The translations under genes and the position numbers were made by a program. From Muribaculaceae bacterium (GTDB lineage: Bacteria > Bacteroidota > Bacteroidia > Bacteroidales > Muribaculaceae), in assembly GCA_017473615.1 (NCBI GenBank), contig JAFUKL010000032.1, positions 1 through 38,208 of the forward strand: a stretch of 38,208 bases of DNA, written 5' to 3'. Numbering within the stretch: position 1 is the stretch's first letter; every line of letters starts with the position of its first letter. Under the pieces are notes generated by a model, which was not told where the DNA came from, made no database searches, and saw only the letters and a list, made by a program, of their open reading frames with translations. Shown piece after piece: positions 1 through 8,300 of the stretch.

Positions 1-119
1 AGCTTGTCGGTAGAGCGACAGCCTCCGGCGATTACAGCATAGACCTTAGCGGATATAGCGCAGGAACTTATATAGTGAGTGTAAACGGAGTATCCACCAA
101 AATAGCCGTTAAGAGATGA
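1..119 (+). CDS. 3' end of a secreted protein with a type IX secretion-like C-terminus (partial)
   Basis: An open frame enters from the left edge (first full codon at base 3) and ends with TGA at 117-119. The visible tail ends in GTYIVSVNGVSTKIAVKR. This resembles the C-terminal 'type A' sorting signal of type IX secretion (Por) substrates: a GxY-hydrophobic strand, then a short K/R-rich beta strand at the very end. The stop overlaps the ATG of the DGR target gene (ATGA), so the two genes are probably translationally coupled in one operon. The rest of the protein is outside the window, so its function is unknown. The T9SS assignment rests on this short tail alone. Confidence 0.7.
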   Translation, partial: LVGRATASGDYSIDLSGYSAGTYIVSVNGVSTKIAVKR

Positions 120-2641
120 AAAAGTTGGTTTCGATATTAGTTGCAATGTTCACAATGCTATCGTCAAGCGTATATGCCGATAACGCAATCTACATCTACC
201 GCAACGACGGCAGTTTCAATGCTTTCTTTGATAGTGAGATAGACAGTATCAGCTATTCGGCTACTGACACCTCAGGGGTTGTGCATTCTCGTTATGTGAC
301 CCAGCTTGTGCATACCCCCGACAGCGTTTACCGCATTCCCCTTTCCGCTATCGACAGTATAGCCTTCACCGAGCGTCCCGTGCAATATAATCCTCAAGTG
401 ATAAAACTTTCCGAATCCTATTTACCCTATATAATATCATCGGAAGGACTAAGCATTACATTTTCATCGTCATTGCCTGATGAACAGCGAGTGTACAACG
501 GAGATATATTGCTTTACGAAGGATTTTCCGATATGTTTCCTGATGGCTTTGTCGGCAAAGTTGTGAATATCACCGAGAGCGGCAGTTCCATAACAGTACA
601 ATGTGAAGAAGTGGCAATAGAAGAAGTCTATGAGCAATTAACGGTCATAAGCGATTATGTATTGGAGCAATCGTCGGAAACACCCTCACAATACAGGTTG
701 AAACAAGTAAGTCCCAAGGCAGAAGCGTCGTTGTCCCTAAATTTGGGAATAGAAATACCTGCCGGCGAATCCGGCAGTTTCACTGCGAGCTATTCAGGTT
801 CGTTGAAAGTGCGTGCCATCATCACCATGTCTCCCGGTAAGCCGTTTTATGCCGATTTCTCCTATACCTCAGGACACAGTTTCAAGGGAGAGGTCAAATT
901 AGAAGCCAAAAAGGCGTTCTTCGTCAACGGAGATAAAGATATCAAACTGTTCAAAGCACAATTGCCATTACCCAATTGTCCGATGTTGAAATTCGAGTAT
1001 GTGTTATCGCCTTTCTGTAAAGGCGAATTGACCGGCAGCCTGTCGGCAAGTGTTGAAGTGTCGAGCATTACCACATCCGGCATCACCTTTCGAGAAGGCA
1101 GCGACCCGGAACGCTATAGCCGTTCAAGCGGAGGATTCAGTCAACCCCAATTAACCTCTGCTTTTAATATCAGTGGCTATGTCTTCGGTGGAATCATCAG
1201 CAGTGCCTATTTCGGCACCGTAGGCAATTTTGCCGGAGCCGAGATGAACGTCTATGTAGGTCCCAAGTTGGAAGGCAATCTGAATGTCGATTTTGCCACT
1301 CTTGCCGAAGACGGCATATATGAAGCCGTCAAAGACGCCAAAGTGTCATTCGGCTATGCCGCCGAACTTGAAGCCAAGGCACGCCTGAAACTCATGAAAT
1401 GGGAAACATCGAAAGTCTTCGCCAAAGCCGGTTTCGGTCTTGCTCTTGACGAGCGTCATTTGTATCCGTTATTTTCCGTTCCGTCATATACACAAGGCAA
1501 AGACAAGAGCAAAGTTAAACTAAGTATATCCCCTGTTCGTGAACTACTGTTCCCGGTAAGCGTAGGTATGCGATTGGTCGATGACGAAGACAATCAAGAA
1601 ACTCGCTACAGTCAAACCGATTATATCAATGCCAATCTATGGAGTGGCGATTATGAAGAAGAGTTCTCCTATATCCACCCGGAAAGACATTACACCTGCT
1701 ATCCCATGGTAAAAGCCTTTGGAATGGAAATGCGTGCCACTCCTGTGAAACATTTTGGTATAGACGTAGTCGCCACCACCGGCGTAGTGTCCGAAGTCAC
1801 CTCATCCACGGCCATTGTCAGCGGTTACGGAGATTGTCTTGAGTGTGCCGAAAGCATAGCCGAAATGGGAATAGTGTACGTAGCCGGCGGTATACCGAAT
1901 GTCAGTACCGGAACATTTATATCGAGCGGTCAAAGCACCTCAGGCGAGTTCATTGTAAAACTCACCGGACTGAAAGCAAAAACCACGTATAACTATCGAG
2001 CGTGTGTAATTATCGACGGAAAAGAATATTATGGTGAAGTAAATTCATTCACCACTAAAGAAGATGAGATTACACCCGGTCAAGAGGTAGATTTGGGTTT
2101 GTCGGTGAAATGGGCAGGATGGAATGTTGGTGCGAACTCTCCTGAGCAATATGGCGGTTATTATGCATGGGGTGAGACCGAGGAGAAGAGTGATTACGAC
2201 TATGAAACGTACAAATATTGGCAGGATAAAGATGGTGACGGTTATTGGGATAGCAATGAATTTATCAATATCGGCAGTAATATCAGCGGTACGCAGTATG
2301 ACGTAGCCACTGTAAAGTGGGGTAATGGTTGGCGAATGCCCACAAAGGAAGAAATCCAGGAATTAAATAATAAGTGTAAATTTACAGGTTATACTTATAA
2401 CGGCGTTAAAGGTTGTAAGGTAACCGGTCCTAACGGTAACAGTATCTTCCTACCTGCTGCGGGCTACCGCTACGGTACTTCGCTCTACCATGCCGGCAGC
2501 TACGGCTACTATTGGAGTGGTTCGTTGAGTGAGAGTCTCAGCTACAGCGCGTGGTACTTGTACGTCTACATCCGTGGCTATCCCTACGTGAGCTACTACT
2601 ACAATCGCTTCTACGGGCATTCGGTGCGTCCCGTCCGCTAA
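116..2641 (+). CDS. DGR target: secreted FN3 / C-type-lectin-fold variable protein
   Basis: This 841-aa protein is the diversified product of the retroelement. Residues 1-21 are a Sec signal peptide with a likely cut after VYA. Residues about 22-90 match a repeat-like N-terminal module common in Bacteroidales surface proteins (DNAIYIYRNDGS, then IDSI motifs). Residues about 90-540 are a beta-rich region I do not recognise. Residues about 540-650 look like a fibronectin-III-type domain (TTGVVSEVTSSTAIVSG ... LTGLKAKTTYNYRA). Residues about 651-841 are a Fib_succ_major / FGE-type C-type-lectin fold (VDLGLSVKWAGWNVGA, GNGWRMPTKEE, YYWSGS). The last ~61 codons are the VR, very rich in tyrosine. 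The lectin fold is the usual DGR display scaffold, so the protein probably presents a variable binding surface outside the cell. No lipobox cysteine is seen. The start overlaps the upstream stop by 4 nt. Confidence 0.9.
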   Translation: MKKLVSILVAMFTMLSSSVYADNAIYIYRNDGSFNAFFDSEIDSISYSATDTSGVVHSRYVTQLVHTPDSVYRIPLSAIDSIAFTERPVQYNPQVIKLSESYLPYIISSEGLSITFSSSLPDEQRVYNGDILLYEGFSDMFPDGFVGKVVNITESGSSITVQCEEVAIEEVYEQLTVISDYVLEQSSETPSQYRLKQVSPKAEASLSLNLGIEIPAGESGSFTASYSGSLKVRAIITMSPGKPFYADFSYTSGHSFKGEVKLEAKKAFFVNGDKDIKLFKAQLPLPNCPMLKFEYVLSPFCKGELTGSLSASVEVSSITTSGITFREGSDPERYSRSSGGFSQPQLTSAFNISGYVFGGIISSAYFGTVGNFAGAEMNVYVGPKLEGNLNVDFATLAEDGIYEAVKDAKVSFGYAAELEAKARLKLMKWETSKVFAKAGFGLALDERHLYPLFSVPSYTQGKDKSKVKLSISPVRELLFPVSVGMRLVDDEDNQETRYSQTDYINANLWSGDYEEEFSYIHPERHYTCYPMVKAFGMEMRATPVKHFGIDVVATTGVVSEVTSSTAIVSGYGDCLECAESIAEMGIVYVAGGIPNVSTGTFISSGQSTSGEFIVKLTGLKAKTTYNYRACVIIDGKEYYGEVNSFTTKEDEITPGQEVDLGLSVKWAGWNVGANSPEQYGGYYAWGETEEKSDYDYETYKYWQDKDGDGYWDSNEFINIGSNISGTQYDVATVKWGNGWRMPTKEEIQELNNKCKFTGYTYNGVKGCKVTGPNGNSIFLPAAGYRYGTSLYHAGSYGYYWSGSLSESLSYSAWYLYVYIRGYPYVSYYYNRFYGHSVRPVR
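2452..2633 (+). repeat. DGR variable repeat (VR)
   Basis: This segment aligns without gaps to the template repeat at 3773-3954 (constant offset of 1321). There are 25 mismatches in 182 nt, and in every case the template base is A: 15 read T, 5 read G and 5 read C in the VR. The last changed base is 2611. Bases 2612-2633 are identical to the template and GC-rich, as expected for the initiation-of-mutagenic-homology (IMH) end. The VR ends 8 nt before the last base of the stop codon of the target gene. Confidence 0.96.
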
Positions 2642-2678
2642 GCGAGTGCGCAGCGCGAGCGATTTAAATTTTTTAAAA

Positions 2679-2706
2679 GTCGCCCACGATCTTGATTGTG
2701 GGCGAC
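2679..2706 (+). other. Inverted repeat / hairpin just downstream of the VR
   Basis: The arms GTCGCCCAC (2679-2687) and GTGGGCGAC (2698-2706) are perfectly complementary over 9 bp with a 10-nt loop. No T-tract follows the 3' arm, so it is a poor intrinsic terminator. Known DGRs carry a hairpin/cruciform a short distance after the IMH that helps recognition of the recipient site. The position here, 45 nt after the VR end and between the target and accessory genes, fits that role. The DGR role is inference from position. Confidence 0.7.
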
Positions 2707-2727
2707 CGATTTCAAAACACATAAATT

Positions 2728-3228
2728 ATGTCAACCATAAAAGAACGGATAGAACGAGAGCAGTCAAATATCGATAAGATATATTTGTACAAGGAGGGTA
2801 TATTTTACAAGGCATACGAGCGTTCGGCATACTTGTGGATAACTAATATATGCAATTACGAAATCAAAAAGCGATATGTGAAAACCGTAGATCGAATGAT
2901 TGTTTATATAGGATTCCCTATATCGGCTTTAGAGAATCGGCTCCTAAACAGAGTATATAGGGAAGAATCGGAATATACCATTGTGGAACCCGACACTGCG
3001 AGCGTAATAGATGCCGAGGCTTATAATGAATGGCATAAGGCGTTAGAAAACGAAAAAGAAAAATGCGGCTTTCCTGAGTGTAATGAGCCGAATGCCGAAG
3101 CCATAGTGGATGAAATAATGAAGTATCCTATCGAGACGAGTTCTCCCATAGAGTGCATGATGTTTTTGTCACAATTAAAGAAGCGTTGCGTTGCCGATGG
3201 CAGTATATACAAATCTTCCGGTGTATGA
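2728..3228 (+). CDS. DGR accessory protein, MutS domain-I-like
   Basis: This 166-aa protein lies between the target gene and avd. Residues about 1-75 (KIYLYKEGIFYKAYERSAYLW ... VDRMIVYIGFPISALENRLL) resemble the N-terminal mismatch-recognition domain of MutS, in which a hydrophobic-G-x-F-Y-x-x-(Y/F) motif precedes an acidic/A segment. MutS-like (MSL) accessory genes are described for some DGRs, and this one sits in the right place. Residues about 95-166 carry no motif I recognise. The gene overlaps avd by 32 nt in another frame, which suggests coupled translation. The start ATG follows the VR hairpin by 21 nt. The family call is from motif reading only; the DGR association is firm from context. 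Confidence 0.65.
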   Translation: MSTIKERIEREQSNIDKIYLYKEGIFYKAYERSAYLWITNICNYEIKKRYVKTVDRMIVYIGFPISALENRLLNRVYREESEYTIVEPDTASVIDAEAYNEWHKALENEKEKCGFPECNEPNAEAIVDEIMKYPIETSSPIECMMFLSQLKKRCVADGSIYKSSGV

Positions 3229-3556
3229 GGAATGCTATCAGCTGTTTTTGCATTTCACACAATTGAGCATGAAAATGCAACGCGATTACCGCTACTCACT
3301 TGGTGAAGATGTGAAAAAATTGCTGATGGCGGTAATATTGGATATATATAAGGCTAATTATAAGAAAGATGCGGCAGGCTTGGAGAGCGTAACCGATGCA
3401 AAGGATCGAATGGTGGAGCTGCAAGTGATACTCAGGCTGCTTAATGAGGTGAAACAGATACCTGATCGTCATTATATGATGCTTACCGAAAGAACTGTGA
3501 GTATATCAAAACAGCTTGTAGGATGGGAAAAAGCTATGATAAAGTCTAAAAGATGA
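3197..3556 (+). CDS. avd: Accessory variability determinant (Avd), four-helix bundle
   Basis: This 119-aa protein begins MAVYTNLPVYEECYQLFLHFTQLSMKMQRDYRYSLGEDVKK, the standard opening of DGR Avd proteins of the 23S-intervening-sequence/four-helix-bundle family. Avd forms a basic pentamer that binds the reverse transcriptase and template RNA and is needed for retrohoming in the Bordetella phage system. The predicted protein is nearly all helical with many K/R residues and ends in KAMIKSKR. ATG 3197 is chosen over an in-frame TTG two codons earlier, because homologues start just before the xYEECY-type motif. It overlaps the upstream gene by 32 nt. The template RNA region begins directly downstream. 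Confidence 0.88.
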   Translation: MAVYTNLPVYEECYQLFLHFTQLSMKMQRDYRYSLGEDVKKLLMAVILDIYKANYKKDAAGLESVTDAKDRMVELQVILRLLNEVKQIPDRHYMMLTERTVSISKQLVGWEKAMIKSKR

Positions 3557-3772
3557 GGACATAGGGGCGGGATGCAGCCTGAATATGCCGATTCAAGGAT
3601 CGGTGTAGCGTGCTTAAGTGATTTCAGGCGGCAGGTCTGCCATGTAACAGGAAACGCAGAAAGTGAAACGAAAAATCAAAAGCTGCGGAGTGGCAGAAAA
3701 TAACAGTATCGGCAACAGACTTTGCGAAAAGCAACTTTTGCTGCCGTTCAATACAGCGTGTCGCCAAGAAGA
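3557..3772 (+). ncRNA. avd-TR spacer, probable structured 5' part of the DGR template RNA
   Basis: This 216-nt stretch between avd and the TR contains nested inverted repeats. An outer pair, GCCTGAA (3577-3583) with TTCAGGC (3623-3629), encloses an inner hairpin, CCGAT (3588-3592) with ATCGG (3599-3603). Next come GGCAG/CTGCC (3630-3641) and a small hairpin AGCAA/TTGCT (3730-3742). In the Bordetella phage DGR, sequence flanking the TR is part of the RNA that the RT-Avd complex binds. That this spacer has the same role is inference. A GTG-initiated frame open through the TR into the RT starts at 3663. Confidence 0.5.
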
Positions 3773-3954
3773 ACCTGCTGCGGGCAACCGCAACGGTACT
3801 TCGCTCAACAATGCCGGCAGCTACGGCTACTATTGGAGTGGTTCGTTGAATGAGAGTAACAGCAACAACGCATGGAACTTGAACGTCAACATCAATGGCA
3901 ATCACAACGTGAACAACAACAACAATCGCAAATACGGGCATTCGGTGCGTCCCG
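3773..3954 (+). repeat. DGR template repeat (TR)
   Basis: This is the invariant template for VR 2452-2633. It has about 56 adenines, 25 of which differ in the VR; no other base differs. Read in the VR frame it is dominated by AAC and AAT codons (for example GNRNGTSLNN and NNNNNRK). Randomising the two A's of AAY cannot create a stop codon. The 3' end, CATTCGGTGCGTCCCG, is identical in TR and VR. The TR is read in the same direction as avd and the RT, and is in frame with the RT coding sequence. Confidence 0.96.
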
Positions 3955-4004
3955 ATAGAGAAATCGCACGTTCCGTCCCGGTCTCATCTTATAAAAGGTA
4001 TGAA

Positions 4005-5171
4005 TTGACTAAGGAGCAACTGCTTGTGGATTTGTTCAGAGCGTATAAGGATGCTCGCCGACACAAGAGGAGAAAAATAAAGCAAGTGGAATTTGAAATG
4101 GATATGGAGACGCGTTTGGTCGAGCTGCGGGACGAATTATGGGACAGAACATACAGACCCGGCGCAAGCATGTGTTTCATTATAAAGGAACCTAAAAAAC
4201 GTGAGGTTTTTGCCGCAGAATTTAAGGACAGAATCGTACATCATTTGTATTATAATTATGCTTCACCTGTTTTTGAACGTACATTTATAGAGGATAGTTA
4301 CAGTTGTCGGAAAGGGAAAGGCACTCATTTCGGAGTAAAACGGTTGGTGTCTCACATCAGGTCGTGTTCTGATAACTATAGGAGAAATTGCTATGTGCTG
4401 AAATGCGATATAAAAGGGTATTTCATGAATATAGACAGGAAACGTTTGTTGAAAATATGTAATGAAAGCCTTGACAGAATGGCATTTCATGAATCGAACA
4501 CAAGGGGAAAGAAATGGGCTGAGATTGTAGATTTTGAGTTTGTTAAATATCTTGGAGAAGTGATAATACTGAACGATCCCGTAGAGAATTGTATATTGAA
4601 AGGCTCTGAAACCGATTGGAACGGCTTGCCCGAAAGCAAAAGTCTGTTTAAGACGGCTAAAGGGTGTGGATTGCCTATCGGCAATCTTACGTCTCAGTTA
4701 TTCAGCAATGTGTATATGAATGTTTTCGACCGGTTTGTTAAACGCCAATGCGGTCAGTATCACTATGGCAGATATGTGGACGATGCTTATATAGTGAATG
4801 AAAGCAAGCAAGAATTGCGTAGTTTGATAGATGTATTAAGGCTCTCGCTTAAAGATAAATTAGGACTGAAATTACATCCCGATAAAACCACGATTCAAAA
4901 GGTGGGGTACGGGGTAGAATTCTTAGGGGTGTATGTTAAGCCGTATAGGGAATATGTTAGAAATAGTACAAAAATACGGATAAGGAAAGCTGTAAACGGA
5001 TTGTTGGGTGCAACTCGTGAGAAAATGGAGCATTCGGTTAATTCTTATTTGGGGATAATGGGGCATTGCCGGAGTTATAATCTGCGACGGAAGATATTTT
5101 GCAGTAATGCGAGCATTATGAGTAACGGAAACTTTGATACATCGATGAAAAAGTACAGGAAGTTGTTTTGA
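4005..5171 (+). CDS. DGR reverse transcriptase
   Basis: This RT copies the TR RNA with adenine-specific errors. The N-terminal DGR block LTKEQLLVDLFRAYKDARRHKRR ... VELRDELWDRTYRPG is followed by KRE.FAAEFKDRIVHHLYY, FIEDSYSCRKGKGTH, and the DGR hallmark GLPIGNLTSQLFSN (S230-Q231), where other RTs have a different motif 4. The catalytic box YVDD is at residues 257-260, followed by a thumb-like C-terminus. The start is uncertain. The frame is open back to GTG 3663 and so includes the whole TR. The first ATG (4098) would remove conserved N-terminal residues. TTG 4005, giving 388 aa, keeps the conserved block and lies just after the TR. No upstream Shine-Dalgarno site helps to decide. The RT identity is secure. 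Confidence 0.93.
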   Translation: MTKEQLLVDLFRAYKDARRHKRRKIKQVEFEMDMETRLVELRDELWDRTYRPGASMCFIIKEPKKREVFAAEFKDRIVHHLYYNYASPVFERTFIEDSYSCRKGKGTHFGVKRLVSHIRSCSDNYRRNCYVLKCDIKGYFMNIDRKRLLKICNESLDRMAFHESNTRGKKWAEIVDFEFVKYLGEVIILNDPVENCILKGSETDWNGLPESKSLFKTAKGCGLPIGNLTSQLFSNVYMNVFDRFVKRQCGQYHYGRYVDDAYIVNESKQELRSLIDVLRLSLKDKLGLKLHPDKTTIQKVGYGVEFLGVYVKPYREYVRNSTKIRIRKAVNGLLGATREKMEHSVNSYLGIMGHCRSYNLRRKIFCSNASIMSNGNFDTSMKKYRKLF

Positions 5172-5300
5172 ATTTTCTTAAAAACAGCCCGGTATTACCT
5201 GCGCAATTTGACGAAAAAACCATTCCAAAGTACTGCTTAAAATAATCCCGAAATAAAATTAAAACAGTTTCTTAGTGTCGGGAGAGAATGATAAAATGTG

Positions 5301-5308
5301 TAACTTTG
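5301..5308 (+). promoter_or_regulatory. Probable -7 box for mfd
   Basis: TAACTTTG matches the Bacteroidetes -7 consensus TAnnTTTG, 31 nt before the mfd start. No convincing -33 TTG is seen at the usual distance. Confidence 0.5.
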
Positions 5309-5339
5309 CGTAAATTTAAACGACTTCTGAAGAAAAGCT

Positions 5340-8300
5340 ATGACGATAGATGAACTTTGTGAGACGCTTAATCCCAAAGCGCGTAAAGCTACGATAGAAA
5401 GTTTGTTGAAAGGTGACAGGCAGAGCCGCCGTGTAATAGACGGTCTTTCCGGGTCGTCCCCGGCAGTTCTGTTTTCCCGATTTCCGCAGCAAACGTCTCC
5501 ATATCTTATAGTTGTTAACGATTTGGATGAAGCGGGCTATCTGTATCATGATTTATGCCAGATAAACGGAGAGGACAAAGTACTGATATTCCCATCGGGA
5601 TATAAACGCGATATAAAATACGGTCAGGTGGACGCCCCCTCGGAAATACTTCGCACCGAGGTGCTTAATAAATGGTATAACGACCGCAGTATCAGTTGGG
5701 TGGTGACTTATCCCGAGGCGATGGCGGAACAGGTGTCGTCGAAAAAAGAGATAGAGGATACCACCATAACGCTTACGAAAGGCGGTGAGGCAGATATGAC
5801 CGAGCTTGCCAAACGCTTGCGCGGATATGGATTTCAAAATGTGGATTATGTATATGAGCCGGGGCAATTTGCTCTGCGCGGCTCTATTCTCGATGTTTTC
5901 TCTTATTCCAACGAGTTGCCCTATCGTGTGGATTTCTTCGGTGACGAGATTGAGAGCATACGCACATTCAATGTAGAAACACAGCTTTCGGAACAGAATC
6001 TCGACAGTATCTTTATCCTCGGCGGTTCTTGCTCGGAGACGGAGCAAGGAACGTCATTGTTGCACTATATAGGCGATGATACCGTATTGCTTTGCAGTGA
6101 TGCCGACTGGCTGCGCAGCCGTATAAAGTCGATAGGGGAAGAGAAACTGTCGGACAGCACAATTATTGCCAATGAAGGCGATAAGGATGCAATGAAGAAA
6201 ATCGTTGATACAGATGAATTTATACGCCGATTTAATTCCCTGCGTCGTGTGGATTTCAATGCCGGGGAAACACAGGAAACCGTAGGCAAGAAATTATCAT
6301 TGCATTGTGCACCGCAGGGCATATTTCACAAGAATTTCGATATTATAAGCAAATCCTTTCATGATTTCATGGAGCAAGGATATAGGATATATATATTGTC
6401 GGATAGCGAAAAGCAAATAGAGCGTTTACGACTGATATTTGAAGACCGAAACGACAAAATCGAGTTTACGCCCGTAACCCGCACGTTGCACAGCGGATTT
6501 GTAGACAATGATTTGAAAGTGTGTGTATTCACCGACCATCAGATATTCGACCGTTTTCATAAGTATAATCTGAAAAGTGACCGTGCCCGCTCGGGAAAAT
6601 TGGCGTTGTCGTTGAAGGAACTTAACCAAATAGAGGTGGGAGACTATATTGTGCATGTCGATCACGGTGTGGGCAAGTTCGGCGGACTTGTGCGTACCAC
6701 GGTCAACGGAACGTTGCAGGAGATGATAAAGCTCACCTATATGAACGATGATATTATTTTCGTGTCGATTCATGCGCTTCACAAACTTGCCAAATACAGA
6801 GGAAAAGAAGGTGTACCGCCCAAACTGAACCGTTTGGGTTCCGGTGCATGGAATAAGATGAAAGATCGCACCAAGAGCAAACTCAAGGATATAGCCCGCG
6901 ATCTTATAAAACTATATGCGGCGCGAAAGGAAGAAAAGGGTTTTGCTTATTCCCCCGATGGATATTTGCAGCAAGAGTTGGAGGCTTCATTCATATATGA
7001 AGATACCCCGGATCAGATAAAGGCCACGGCTGCCGTGAAAGCAGATATGGAAAGCGGAAAACCTATGGACAGGCTTATATGTGGCGATGTGGGTTTCGGA
7101 AAAACCGAAGTGGCTATCCGAGCAGCATTTAAGGCAGCTACCGATGGTAAGCAGACTGCAGTCCTTGTGCCTACCACAGTTCTTGCTTATCAGCATTACA
7201 ACACATTCAAGGAACGTCTTGCCGATTTTCCCGTAAAGATAGAATATTTGAGCCGTGCGAGAAAGGCAAAGGACGTGAAACGTATTACCGAGGAACTTGC
7301 CGAAGGGAAAGTGGATATAATCATCGGTACTCATAAATTGATAGGCAAGTCGGTTAAATTTCATGACTTAGGGCTGCTTGTGGTTGATGAAGAACAGAAA
7401 TTCGGCGTGTCAGTTAAGGAAAAACTGAAACAGATGAAAGTGAATGTAGACACTCTCACCATGTCGGCAACTCCGATACCTCGCACATTACAGTTTTCAC
7501 TTATGGGTGCAAGAGATTTGAGCGCAATCACCACACCTCCTGCCAACCGTTATCCGATACTCACTTCGGTAAATGCACTAAATGATGATATTGTGTGTGA
7601 GGCAATAAACTTCGAAATGTCGCGTAACGGTCAAGTCTTTTTTGTGAATAACCGCATAGAGGGGCTGTTTGAGATAGAGAACATGATACATCGTCTTGTT
7701 CCCGATGCCCGTGTGGTGGTGGGGCATGGACAGATGCCTCCGGAAAAATTGGAGCAGGCTATTATCGACTTTGCCAATCATGACTATGATGTATTGCTTG
7801 CCACTACCATTATAGAGTCCGGAATAGATATGCCCAATGTGAACACTATTATTATAAATAATGCGCAGAACTTCGGCTTGAGCGAACTGCATCAATTGAG
7901 AGGACGAGTGGGGCGTAGTTCCCGCAAAGCATTCTGCTATTTGCTTGTACCTCCGGGCAAACCGCTTACTCCGGTGGCGCGCCGTCGTTTACAAGCAATA
8001 GAGAGTTTTGCGGAGCTTGGTAGCGGAATACACATTGCCATGCAGGATTTGGATATAAGAGGTGCAGGCAATCTGCTTGGAGCAGAACAGAGCGGATTTA
8101 TTGCCGATTTAGGCTATGAAACCTACCAGAAAATTCTGAAGGAGGCTGTGCTTGAGCTTAAAACGGAGGAATTCAGCGAGGTGTTTGATGATGAAACCAA
8201 GCAAAAGTCTGTTGTAGAGGAGGAAGAACCTACCTATGTGGCAGATTGCACGATAGAGAGCGATATGGAACTATTCCTGCCTGCTACATACGTACCTCAG

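Noticed and set aside
2450-2722. Long minus-strand open frame across the VR, with a similar one across the TR (3624-3941)
   Set aside because: Both are shadows of the NNY-codon repeat read backwards; they have no start context and the products are low-complexity V/A/I-rich.
4098-5171. ATG 4098 as the reverse transcriptase start
   Set aside because: It would remove the LTKEQLLVDLFRAYKDARRHKRR block that DGR reverse transcriptases conserve.
116-5171. Prophage carrying the DGR
   Set aside because: No phage structural, integrase or lysis genes are visible; the target is a Sec-secreted protein and the neighbours are chromosomal housekeeping genes. The left side beyond base 1 is not visible.
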